Below, one piece after another: positions 14,240-26,051 of a DNA stretch of 64,000 bases; positions within the stretch are counted from its first letter, which is position 1, and every line of letters starts with the position of its first letter. Both the position numbers and the translations under genes were made by a program. The DNA comes from Ideonella sp. A 288 (GTDB lineage Bacteria; Pseudomonadota; Gammaproteobacteria; Burkholderiales; Burkholderiaceae_C), in contig NZ_MWLO01000141.1 of assembly GCF_002198735.1 (NCBI RefSeq), forward strand, positions 62,001-126,000. The letters are read 5' to 3'. Below the pieces are notes generated by a model. The model searched no databases. It was not told where the DNA came from and saw nothing but the letters and a program-made list of their open reading frames with translations.

Positions 14240-14364
14240 CGGATGTGGCGCAGGTCCCGTCGCGAGCGCCCCGAGGTCAGGTCGAGGAGCACAGCCGTAC
14301 ACCCGTACGGCGAGCACCGCAGGCCTGAGATCGGGGCGCGCAGCAGGGAGATGCGTCACATCCG
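14240..14364 (-). repeat. large nested inverted repeat at the end of the binding-protein gene
   Basis: Three inverted-repeat pairs nest inside 125 bases: 14240-14252 with 14352-14364 (12 of 13 match), 14266-14281 with 14324-14339 (14 of 16), and 14294-14300 with 14305-14311 (GCCGTAC/GTACGGC, loop ACCC). On the leftward transcript this folds into one long stem that begins at the stop codon of the binding-protein gene (stop at 14356-14358). A likely role is 3'-end protection or partial termination between the receptor and permease cistrons. Confidence 0.65.
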
Positions 14365-15525
14365 GCAGTTGCGGGCCGGGTCGGTCAGGCCCTTGGAGGC
14401 GATGCCCACCACCTTGTTCTCCTTGCCCACCACCTGCCGCAGGTAGATGTCCTGCACCGGGTTGTGCGCCTTCGACAGGGTGAACGGTCCGCGCGGGCTG
14501 TCGATCTTCGCCTTCTGCACCGCGGCGGCGAACTCGGCCTTCTTGCTGACGTCGCCCTTCACCGCAGCCAGGCCCGTGCCCAGGATCTGCGCCGCGTCGT
14601 AGCCCTGCACGGCGTACACGTCGGGCTGCAGCTTGTAGCTCTTGGCATAGGCCAGGCGGAAGCTGCTGTCGCGCGGCGTGCCCAGGCTGTCGCCGTAGTG
14701 CAGCGTGGTGAACAGGCCATCGGCGTCGGCACCCTGGGCCTCCAGCGTGCCGTCGGTCAGGAAGCCGGCGCCGTACAGCGGGATGCTCTTCTTCAGGCCC
14801 GCCGCGGCATAGTCCTTGACGAACTTGACCGCGCCGCCACCGGCAAAGAAGGTGTACACCGCATCGGGCTTGGCCGCGGCGATCTCGGTGAGCAGCGCCT
14901 GGAACTCCACGCCCGGGAACGGCAGGCTCAGCTCCTTGACGACCTGGCCACCGCCCTTCTCGAGCGCTTCCTTGAAGCCCTTCACCGACTCGTCGCCGGC
15001 CGCGTACTTCCAGGTGATGGTGACGACCTTCTTGTGGCCCTTCTTGGCCACCACTTCGCCCATCGCAAAGCCGGGCTGCCAGTTGCTGAAGCTCGAGCGG
15101 AAGATGTTGGGCGCGCACATGGGGCCGGTCACCGCGTCGGCGCCGGCGTTGGGCACGATCAGCAGCGTGCCGGTGTCCTTGGCCACCTTGGCCATCGCCA
15201 TGGCCACGCCGCTGTGCACGGTGCCGACGATCACGTCGACGTTGTCGCGCTTGACCAGCTTGTTGACGTTGTCGGTGGCCTTGCTGGGGTCGCTCTCGTC
15301 GTCGACCTTGACGAACTCGATCTCGCGGCCGCCGAGCTTGCCGCCCTGCTCCTGCACGTACAGCCGGAAGCCGTTCTCGATGGCCACGCCCAGCGCCGCG
15401 AAGGTGCCGGTGTAGGGCAGCATCAGGCCGACCTTGAGCTTGGCGCCCTGGGCCATCGCCATCGGGGTGGCCAGCACCGCGGTGGCGGCAGCAGCGGCGA
15501 GCAGGGTGGTGCGGAAGAGGTTCAT
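14356..15525 (-). CDS. ABC transporter substrate-binding protein of the benzoate operon
   Basis: This 389-residue periplasmic receptor of the LivK type starts at ATG 15525, with GGAG eight bases upstream, and has a signal peptide ending near AMAQGA. The mature start LKVGLMLPYTGTFAALG and the later segment VPNAGADAVTG are typical of the subgroup found next to aromatic acid CoA ligases. It overlaps the hydrolase stop by four bases and precedes livHMGF, so it is the cognate receptor of that importer. Benzoate or a substituted benzoate is the inferred ligand from context only. Confidence 0.88.
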   Translation of the reverse strand: MNLFRTTLLAAAAATAVLATPMAMAQGAKLKVGLMLPYTGTFAALGVAIENGFRLYVQEQGGKLGGREIEFVKVDDESDPSKATDNVNKLVKRDNVDVIVGTVHSGVAMAMAKVAKDTGTLLIVPNAGADAVTGPMCAPNIFRSSFSNWQPGFAMGEVVAKKGHKKVVTITWKYAAGDESVKGFKEALEKGGGQVVKELSLPFPGVEFQALLTEIAAAKPDAVYTFFAGGGAVKFVKDYAAAGLKKSIPLYGAGFLTDGTLEAQGADADGLFTTLHYGDSLGTPRDSSFRLAYAKSYKLQPDVYAVQGYDAAQILGTGLAAVKGDVSKKAEFAAAVQKAKIDSPRGPFTLSKAHNPVQDIYLRQVVGKENKVVGIASKGLTDPARNCRM

Positions 15526-16324
15526 GCGGAGTCTCCGTGTCGTGTCAGGAAGGCCGTGACGGCGGCGATGAGGGCGTCGGGCTGGTCGCGGTGCGGTGAG
15601 TGGCCGCAGGCGGGCAGTTCCAGCAATTGTGTGTGCGGCACCCGGCGCGCGATGCCCCGGATTTGCTCCAGGGTGCCGTACTCGTCGTCCACCCCCTGCA
15701 CGGCCAGCAGCGGGCAGGCGATGGCGGCGATCTCGGCCTCGATCGACCACTGCCGGAACGGTGGGTGCAGCCAGATGCGGTTCCAGCCCCAGAAGGCCGA
15801 ATCCGGGTCGTCGTGGTATCGGGCCAGGCGCTGGCGCAGGTCGGTGTCTTCGTAGGCCCGGCGCGCCTGCTCGATGCTGGCCACCGACAGGTCCTCGACC
15901 ACGATGTGCGGTGCGACGACGATGGCCCCGCGCACGCGGTCGGCGTACCGCGCCGCGTGCAGCAGCGCGATCGAGCCGCCGTCGCTGTGGCCGAACAGCC
16001 AGGGCCGGTCGACCGCCGTGTCCACGCCCAGGGCCGCCAGCAGCGCCGGCAGCACCTCGTGCGCCTGGCGGTGCATGAAGTCCAGGTCCCAGGCCTCCTC
16101 GGCCGCGCGCGGGGTGGACCGTCCGTAGCCGGGCCGCGAGTAGACCAGCCCGCGCGCACCGGCGGCGCGGCACAGTTGCGCGGGGAAGTCGCGCCACATC
16201 GCCAGCGAGCCCAGGCCCTCGTGCAGGAAGATGATCAGCGGCGCGCCGGCGCGGTGCGCGTCGAGCCACTGGTGCTCGAGGCGCACGGGCCGCCCGGCCC
16301 AGTCGATGTCGACGAAGCCAGGGG

Positions 16325-16328
<4 letters not shown>
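15522..16328 (-). CDS. alpha/beta-fold hydrolase of the benzoate operon
   Basis: This 268-residue soluble hydrolase has the nucleophile elbow GHSDGGS (Ser near residue 116), an acidic residue in VQGVDDEYG, and the catalytic His in ACGHSPH, so the triad is complete. HEGLGS near residue 36 supplies the oxyanion turn. The GTG start at 16328 shares GTGA with the ligase stop, and its own stop overlaps the next start, so it is tightly coupled to bclA and the importer. The substrate is unknown. A thioesterase or lactonase role in benzoyl-CoA metabolism is possible but not shown. Confidence 0.8.
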
Positions 16329-17908
<1,580 letters not shown>

Positions 17909-17954
17909 GGGGTGTCTCCTGAAGGCGACGGGCCGAAGGCAGCAGCCGCCGGCC

Positions 17955-18419
17955 TTACTTTGTGAACTCGATCGCGCCCTGCGGCAAGAGGTACAGCACC
18001 AGGGCGCGGCCGCCGGTGACGGTGGGGCGGTGGGCGCTGCCCGGCGGCATCACCACCCAGCCGGCGGGTCGGCCGTCGAAGCGGGCGTCGCCGCCCTGCG
18101 GCATCACCAGGTCGATCTCGCCCTGCGGGTGCACATGGTGCGGCCCCGCGATGTCCTGCATGTCCACCACGTCGACCGAGAAGCCGTGCAGGTCGTCGGC
18201 CGGCTTGAAGATGCGGCCGTAGCGGATGCCGCCACCTTCGCGGTTGCACAGCCAGCCCGCCTGGGTGCCGGCCTCGCAGGCGGCGGTCAGTGCCGCGAAG
18301 GTGGCGCTGCCGGCGCCGTGTTCGTGGTTGAGCCAGGCGTCCAGGTCGGCGTCCAGCGGCCTGCCGGCCAGCGCGGCGGTCAGTTCGGCCAGTTGGGCGC
18401 GAAAGCGTTCGGGGGTCAT
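17955..18419 (-). CDS. DUF4863 family cupin-like protein
   Basis: This 154-residue cytoplasmic protein is the first gene of the leftward benzoate operon. The centre has a cupin-type metal site (HHVHPQGE, then GWVVMPPGSAH), so a metal-binding small-molecule enzyme is likely. I recognise it as the DUF4863 family; some members are annotated as 4-hydroxylaminobenzoate lyase, and it commonly sits in box clusters, but no role in benzoate degradation is established to my knowledge. The start at 18419 is preceded by GGAGA; an upstream in-frame ATG at 18518 lies in the promoter. It is 46 bases ahead of bclA. Confidence 0.8.
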   Translation of the reverse strand: MTPERFRAQLAELTAALAGRPLDADLDAWLNHEHGAGSATFAALTAACEAGTQAGWLCNREGGGIRYGRIFKPADDLHGFSVDVVDMQDIAGPHHVHPQGEIDLVMPQGGDARFDGRPAGWVVMPPGSAHRPTVTGGRALVLYLLPQGAIEFTK

Positions 18420-18450
18420 GGGGGGCGTCTCCGTGCAGCCTGCGGCTCGC

Positions 18451-18479
18451 TTGCCTTGGGCAGGGAGATGCAGTATTGT
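18451..18479 (+). promoter_or_regulatory. predicted sigma-70 promoter of boxR
   Basis: TTGCCT at 18451-18456 and TATTGT at 18474-18479 are separated by 17 bases. Transcription would start near 18486, and an AGGG box at 18495-18498 then precedes the ATG at 18506. A TGCA-type operator (18469-18482) covers the -10 element, consistent with autorepression. Confidence 0.5.
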
Positions 18480-18482
18480 GCG
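18469..18482. promoter_or_regulatory. putative BoxR operator O1
   Basis: TGCA-GTATTG-TGCG matches the pattern TGCA-N6-TGCA with one change. It overlaps the -10 element of the predicted boxR promoter and the start region of the leftward benzoate promoter, so one bound repressor could block both. TGCA half-sites are the known recognition elements of BzdR/BoxR regulators. Confidence 0.55.
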
Positions 18483-18489
18483 TGTCGGC

Positions 18490-18518
18490 ACTTTAGGGCC
18501 GCCCAATGACCATGTCAA
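18490..18518 (-). promoter_or_regulatory. predicted sigma-70 promoter of the leftward benzoate operon
   Basis: Reading leftward, TTGACA (18518 to 18513) is a perfect -35 box and TAAAGT (18495 to 18490) is a fair -10 box, with a 17-base spacer. Transcription would begin near 18483 and give a leader of about 64 bases before the DUF4863 gene. The promoter interlocks with the divergent boxR promoter. Confidence 0.6.
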
Positions 18519-19516
18519 GCACTATAATGCATACCCGAGGGAATCCACTGAGTGCCGAGGCGCTCGACCGCGTCAGCGGCGGCGGCACGGCCACCGAGGC
18601 CGAGTCACCCCAGGCCGGCGACGAGGAGGCCAAGAACCCCTTCCTGGTGGCCCTGGGCGAACGCGCCCGGGCGATGCGGGCCCGCCGCGGCATGACGCGC
18701 AAGGCGCTGGCCGCCGCGGCCGATGTGTCGGAGCGGCACCTGGCGAACCTGGAATACGGCCTCGGCAACGCCTCGATCCTGGTGCTGCTGCAGGTGGCGC
18801 GGGCGCTGCAATGCTCGCTGGCCGAACTCATCGGCGACATCACCACCTCGTCGCCCGAGTGGCTGATGCTGCGCGAGCTGCTGGAGCATTGCGACGAACC
18901 CACGCTGCGCCGCGTGCGCGTCGCGGTGGGCGAGCTGCTGGGCACCGGCGGCGCCAACGCCACGCTGGGCGCGGGCACCCGCAAGCGCAGCGAGCGCGTG
19001 GCGCTGATCGGCCTGCGCGGCGCCGGCAAGAGCACGCTGGGCGCGCTGCTGGCGCAGGACCTGGGCTTCACCTTCGTCGAACTGAGCCGCGAGATCGAGA
19101 AGTTCGCCGGCTGCAGCATCACCGAGATCCAGGCCCTGTATGGCCAGAGCGCCTATCGCCGCTACGAGCGCCGCGCCCTGGAAGAAGCGATCCAGATCTA
19201 CCCCGAGGCGGTGATCGCCACGCCCGGCGGCATCGTCTCGGACCCGGCCAACTTCAACCTGCTGCTGGCCCACTGCACCACGGTGTGGCTGCAGGCCGAC
19301 CCCGAGGACCACATGAAGCGCGTCGTCGCCCAGGGCGACATGCGGCCGATGGCCGCCAGCCGCGAGGCCATGGATGACCTGAAGTCCATCCTGGCCGGCC
19401 GAGCCGCCTTCTATTCGAAGGCCGAGTTCACCCTCGACACCAGCCGCCAGCCGCTGCAACCCACCTTCGACGCCCTGCGCAGCCTGGTGAGGGCGGCGCT
19501 GGAGCTGCCCGCCTGA
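18506..19516 (+). CDS. boxR: BoxR-type regulator (XRE HTH plus shikimate-kinase-like domain)
   Basis: This 336-residue regulator has an N-terminal helix-turn-helix of the XRE type (about residues 50-108, GMTRKALAAAADVSERHLANLE) and a C-terminal domain like shikimate kinase with Walker A GLRGAGKST near residue 169. Family members (BoxR, BzdR) repress benzoate genes until benzoyl-CoA binds the kinase-like domain. Three in-frame ATGs (18506, 18512, 18527) are possible; I chose 18506 because an AGGG box is seven bases upstream and a promoter fits before it. It is divergent from the DUF4863-bclA operon and precedes boxC by a 118-base gap. Confidence 0.9.
   Translation: MTMSSTIMHTRGNPLSAEALDRVSGGGTATEAESPQAGDEEAKNPFLVALGERARAMRARRGMTRKALAAAADVSERHLANLEYGLGNASILVLLQVARALQCSLAELIGDITTSSPEWLMLRELLEHCDEPTLRRVRVAVGELLGTGGANATLGAGTRKRSERVALIGLRGAGKSTLGALLAQDLGFTFVELSREIEKFAGCSITEIQALYGQSAYRRYERRALEEAIQIYPEAVIATPGGIVSDPANFNLLLAHCTTVWLQADPEDHMKRVVAQGDMRPMAASREAMDDLKSILAGRAAFYSKAEFTLDTSRQPLQPTFDALRSLVRAALELPA
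18518..18531. promoter_or_regulatory. putative BoxR operator O2
   Basis: AGCA-CTATAA-TGCA fits TGCA-N6-TGCA with one change. It abuts the -35 box of the leftward promoter and lies inside the first codons of boxR. It contains TATAAT, which by itself would look like a -10 box. Confidence 0.5.
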
Positions 19517-19523
19517 CGGAACA

Positions 19524-19537
19524 TGCATTTAAATGCA
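19524..19537. promoter_or_regulatory. putative BoxR operator O3 (perfect)
   Basis: TGCATTTAAATGCA is a perfect 14-base palindrome and a perfect TGCA-N6-TGCA. It sits eight bases upstream of the boxC -35 box. Confidence 0.65.
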
Positions 19538-19545
19538 GCTTTCAG

Positions 19546-19574
19546 TTGACCATGTCGTTGACATGCACTATGAT
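19546..19574 (+). promoter_or_regulatory. predicted sigma-70 promoter of boxCBA
   Basis: TTGACC (19546-19551) and TATGAT (19569-19574) are separated by exactly 17 bases, five of six matches in each box. Transcription would start near 19581, giving a leader of about 54 bases before the GTG of boxC. Operators flank and overlap the promoter. Confidence 0.7.
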
Positions 19575-19577
19575 GCG
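19564..19577. promoter_or_regulatory. putative BoxR operator O4
   Basis: TGCA-CTATGA-TGCG fits TGCA-N6-TGCA with one change and covers the -10 box of the boxC promoter, where a bound repressor would exclude RNA polymerase. Confidence 0.6.
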
Positions 19578-19634
19578 TCTCATCGATCCCACCAACACCT
19601 GCACCTGACTGCATCGTCTTTCCTGGAGACCACC

Positions 19635-21293
<1,659 letters not shown>

Positions 21294-21314
21294 ACAGAAT
21301 ACGGAGCAGACAAC

Positions 21315-22742
<1,428 letters not shown>

Positions 22743-22768
22743 GGGCCCTGCGCCCCGCTAGAGTGACG

Positions 22769-22790
22769 GGGGGCTGCAAGGCCCCCTTTT
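22769..22790 (+). terminator. intrinsic-terminator-like hairpin between boxB and boxA
   Basis: GGGGGC (22769-22774), loop TGCAAG, GCCCCC (22781-22786) and TTTT form a compact Rho-independent terminator. It is inside the box operon, 16 bases before the boxA start, and just ahead of the GAGGAG ribosome-binding site, so it more likely acts as an attenuator or processing site than as the operon end. Confidence 0.6.
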
Positions 22791-22805
22791 CGCGAGGAGA
22801 CCTCC

Positions 22806-24098
22806 ATGGACACGGCCACCGGCGTCGCTGACAGCGCCGTCATCAAGCAGCACCTGATCGACCCCGAGATCTGCATCCGCTGCAACACCTGCGAGACGAT
22901 GTGCCCGGTGGGCGCGATCACGCACGACGCGCGCAACTACGTGGTCGACGCCACCAAGTGCAACTGGTGCAACGACTGCATCTCGCCCTGCCCCACCGGC
23001 AGCATCGACAACTACCGCAAGGTGCTGCGCCTGAAGGCCTACAGCCTCGACGAGCAGTTCGGCTGGGACGAGCTGCCGGCCGAACTGTCGCCCGACCAAC
23101 TGATCGTCGAAGGCGGCGCGGCCGTCGACGAACCCGCGGCAGTGCCCGCGGAGACCGTGGCAGTGGCCGACCCCACCGGCACCGCGCCGTTCAACGCCGG
23201 CCAGTACGGCGCCACGCTGCCGCCGTGGTCGGCCGCGCACGCCTACACCAACCTCTACGGCCCGAAGGCGGCCGAGAAGCACATCACCGCCACGGTGGTG
23301 GGCAACGTGCGCGTCACCGAGGTGGGCAGGGAGTACGACACCCACCACGTGATGCTGGACTTCGGCACCATGCCCTTCCCGGTGCTCGAGGGCCAGAGCA
23401 TCGGCGTCATCCCGCCGGGCACCGATGCGGCGGGCCGGCCGCACCATGCTCGGCAGTACAGCATCGCCAGCCCGCGCAACGGCGAGCGCCCCGGCTACAA
23501 CAACCTGTCGCTCACCATCAAGCGCGTGCTGGAAGACCACCAGGGCCGGCCGGTGCGCGGCGTGGCCAGCAACTTCATGTGCGACCTGTTGGTGGGCGAC
23601 AAGGTGCAGGTGATCGGCCCCTTCGGCACCAGCTTCCTGATGCCGAACCACCCGCGCTCGTCGATCGTGATGATCTGCACCGGCACCGGCTCGGCGCCGA
23701 TGCGGGCGATGACCGAATGGCGCCGGCGGCTGCGCGCGTCGGGCAAGTTCGAGGGCGGCAAGCTGATGCTGTTCTTCGGCGCCCGCACGAAGGAAGAGCT
23801 GCCCTACTTCGGCCCGCTGCAGAACCTTCCCAAGGACTTCATCGACATCCACTTCGCCTTCAGCCGCACGCCGGGCCAGCCCAGGCGCTACGTGCAGGAC
23901 GCCATCCGCGAGCGCGCCGCCGACCTGGCCGCGCTGCTGGCCGATTCCAACGCGTTCTTCTACGTGTGCGGCCTGAAGGCGATGGAAGAAGGCGTGGTGC
24001 TGGCCCTGCGCGACGTGGCCACCCAGGCCGGGCTCGATTGGGACACGGTCGGCGCCGCGCTGAAGCGCGAGGGTCGCCTGCACCTAGAAACCTACTGA
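22806..24098 (+). CDS. boxA: benzoyl-CoA 2,3-epoxidase, reductase subunit BoxA
   Basis: This 430-residue flavoprotein passes electrons from NADPH to BoxB. The N-terminus is a two-cluster ferredoxin with Cys23, 26, 29, 33 and Cys52, 55, 58, 62 ([12 protein letters not shown] and [12 protein letters not shown]), followed by a linker of about 80 residues and a ferredoxin-NADP reductase domain with [12 protein letters not shown] (FAD) and [13 protein letters not shown] (NADPH). The strong GAGGAG box before ATG 22806 fixes the start. No boxD aldehyde dehydrogenase follows; the next gene is a metallo-hydrolase 138 bases on. Confidence 0.94.
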   Translation: MDTATGVADSAVIKQHLIDPEICIRCNTCETMCPVGAITHDARNYVVDATKCNWCNDCISPCPTGSIDNYRKVLRLKAYSLDEQFGWDELPAELSPDQLIVEGGAAVDEPAAVPAETVAVADPTGTAPFNAGQYGATLPPWSAAHAYTNLYGPKAAEKHITATVVGNVRVTEVGREYDTHHVMLDFGTMPFPVLEGQSIGVIPPGTDAAGRPHHARQYSIASPRNGERPGYNNLSLTIKRVLEDHQGRPVRGVASNFMCDLLVGDKVQVIGPFGTSFLMPNHPRSSIVMICTGTGSAPMRAMTEWRRRLRASGKFEGGKLMLFFGARTKEELPYFGPLQNLPKDFIDIHFAFSRTPGQPRRYVQDAIRERAADLAALLADSNAFFYVCGLKAMEEGVVLALRDVATQAGLDWDTVGAALKREGRLHLETY

Positions 24099-24236
24099 CC
24101 GAGGCCTGCGCGTGGCACGGTCCGTTGCGTCATTGACCCGGCAGCCGGCCCCCCGCAGAATCGGCCGCATGCCCGTGACGGTATGCGATGCGGGCCCACC
24201 CGTGCGCTCGACGAAGCGCCCCCGAGGAGACCCGCG

Positions 24237-25415
24237 ATGCCCACCCTCAACACCCCCGACGACCACCCCACCGAATCCGACTACCTGGGCCAGCCCACGC
24301 GGCGCGCGCTGTTCCGCGCCGGCGCGGGCTCGATCGCCGTGCTGGCCGCCGGCGGCCTGTTCGGCAGCCGTGTCGCGCAGGCCCAGGCGCTGGCCTCGCC
24401 GGCCGCGGTGCCGGTGGTCGACAAGCTGGCGGTGCGCGTGGTCACCGATTCGTACCACCACGCCTTCGAGCCGCCGCGCACGCAGGGCCCGGTGCTGGTG
24501 CAGCGGCTGGGCTTCGCGGTGGCCCCGCGCACGCCGCCCAAGCGCACGCTGCAGAACGAATGGGGCCTGGCGCTGCACCTCGAATCCACCCGCGGCGCCG
24601 AAACGCGCCAGGTGCTGATCGACTTTGCCTACACGTCGGAGACGCTGCTCAACAACCTGCTGCTGGCCGGCATCGACGCCGGCAAGCTGGACGCGATGGC
24701 GCTCAGCCACGGCCACTACGATCACTTCGGCGGCATGGTCGGCCTCCTGCAGGCCAACAAAGGCAAGCTGAAGGCCGGCCTGCCCTTCTACCTGGGCGGC
24801 GAAGAGTGCTTCTGCACGCGCGAGCTCAACGTCACCGGCGACCCCGGCAGCTTCGGCGCCCTCGACCGCCAGTCCATCCAGGACGCCGGCCTCACCGTCA
24901 CCTTCGCCGAGAAGCCGTCGATCCTGGCCGACCACGGCGTGACCACCGGCTGGATCCCGCGCGCGTCGTTCGAGCGCGTGCTGTCGCCCACCCGCATGAG
25001 CGTGGGCCAGTCCGGCGGCGTGGGCTGCGCGCCGGCCGGCCTGCCCGAGGCCAAGCGCAGCATCGCGATAGCGCCCGACGACTTCGAGCACGAGCAGGCC
25101 ACCGTCTACCACGTCAAGGGCCGCGGCCTGGTGGTGATGACCTCCTGCGGCCACCGCGGCATCGTCAACTCGGTGCGCACCGCGATGAAGGTGACCGGCG
25201 TCGACAAGGTGCACGCCATCCTGGGCGGCTTCCACCTGGCGCCGCACCCGGCCGACTACCAGCGGCAGACACTCGCCGAGCTGAAGGCCATCAACCCCGA
25301 CTTCCTGATCCCGATGCACTGCTCGGGCGAAACCTTCATCTCGATGGTGCAGCAGGAGATGCCGGACCGGTTCATCCGCTCGTCGACGGGGACGCGGTTC
25401 ACGTTCGCGGCGTGA
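24237..25415 (+). CDS. Tat-exported metallo-beta-lactamase-fold hydrolase
   Basis: This 392-residue protein carries a twin-arginine-like signal (TRRALFRAG followed by a hydrophobic run and AQAQA). The catalytic metal motif SHGHYDH is intact, with further ligands in SCGHRG and a final PMHCSGE. The layout resembles COG1237 proteins, often labelled 7,8-dihydropterin-6-yl-methyl-4-(beta-D-ribofuranosyl)aminobenzene 5'-phosphate synthase, a label with little biochemical support. The GAGGAG box supports ATG 24237. It follows boxA on the same strand by 138 bases, so cotranscription is possible. The substrate is unknown. Confidence 0.8.
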   Translation: MPTLNTPDDHPTESDYLGQPTRRALFRAGAGSIAVLAAGGLFGSRVAQAQALASPAAVPVVDKLAVRVVTDSYHHAFEPPRTQGPVLVQRLGFAVAPRTPPKRTLQNEWGLALHLESTRGAETRQVLIDFAYTSETLLNNLLLAGIDAGKLDAMALSHGHYDHFGGMVGLLQANKGKLKAGLPFYLGGEECFCTRELNVTGDPGSFGALDRQSIQDAGLTVTFAEKPSILADHGVTTGWIPRASFERVLSPTRMSVGQSGGVGCAPAGLPEAKRSIAIAPDDFEHEQATVYHVKGRGLVVMTSCGHRGIVNSVRTAMKVTGVDKVHAILGGFHLAPHPADYQRQTLAELKAINPDFLIPMHCSGETFISMVQQEMPDRFIRSSTGTRFTFAA

Positions 25416-25460
25416 GCCCGTTGGTGGGTGCGTGGCCCGGGCGCCCGCGCCCGCGGCCCG

Positions 25461-25931
25461 TCACCCCACCGGCAACGCCGTCTCGTACTTCACCTCTCGC
25501 AGCACCACGTTGCTGCGCACGCTGGCCACGCCGGGCAGCTTGAAGAGGTTGGCCTGCATGAACTGGTCGTAGGCCTTCATGTCGGGGGCCACCACCTTGA
25601 TCACGTAGTCGGCCTCGCCGGTGATGGCCTGGCACTCGACGATCTCGGGGCTGGCCGTCACCATGCGCTCGAACTGTTCGACCGCGCCCTCGCTGTGGTG
25701 CACCAGCGAGACATGGGCCAGCACGCAGATCGACAGGCCCAGCTTCTCGCGGTCGGCCAGGGCCACGTGGCGGCGGATCACGCCCGAGGCCTCCAGTTCC
25801 TTCACGCGCCGCCACACCGGCGTGGCCGACAGGCCCACGCGGTCGGCCAGTTGCTGCGTGCTGAGCTGGCCGTCCACCTGCAGGGCCTGCAGGATCAGGC
25901 GCGTGGCGCGATCGAAGCGTTCGTTTTCCAT
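25461..25931 (-). CDS. Lrp/AsnC family transcriptional regulator
   Basis: This 156-residue protein has an N-terminal winged helix-turn-helix (residues about 7-65, STQQLADRVGLSATPVWRRVKELE) and a C-terminal RAM/AsnC ligand-binding domain. It is divergent from the indolepyruvate ferredoxin oxidoreductase gene with a 120-base gap, the classic arrangement of a local Lrp-type regulator and its target. The ligand is probably an amino acid, plausibly an aromatic one given the target, but this is inference. A dyad at 25945-25959 lies just before its start. Confidence 0.9.
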   Translation of the reverse strand: MENERFDRATRLILQALQVDGQLSTQQLADRVGLSATPVWRRVKELEASGVIRRHVALADREKLGLSICVLAHVSLVHHSEGAVEQFERMVTASPEIVECQAITGEADYVIKVVAPDMKAYDQFMQANLFKLPGVASVRSNVVLREVKYETALPVG

Positions 25932-25944
25932 TCCGGCATCTCCT

Positions 25945-25959
25945 GAGAGGGATTCTCTC
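25945..25959. promoter_or_regulatory. dyad in the Lrp/oxidoreductase intergenic region
   Basis: GAGAG-GGATT-CTCTC is a 15-base inverted repeat about 14 bases upstream of the regulator start. Size and position suit an Lrp-family operator, but nothing else supports the assignment. Confidence 0.4.
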
Positions 25960-26051
25960 GCCGGGGCCTTTGTCGGGAGTCATTTCGGGCACAAACTCTC
26001 CGCGGCCACCCCAAGAATCTCGCGCATCCGACGCCCCACCGGGAGATCGAC

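Noticed and set aside
18523-18528. Perfect TATAAT as a boxR -10 box
   Set aside because: No -35 element lies 16-18 bases upstream, and transcription from it would start after all plausible boxR start codons. It is better explained as the centre of a TGCA-type operator.
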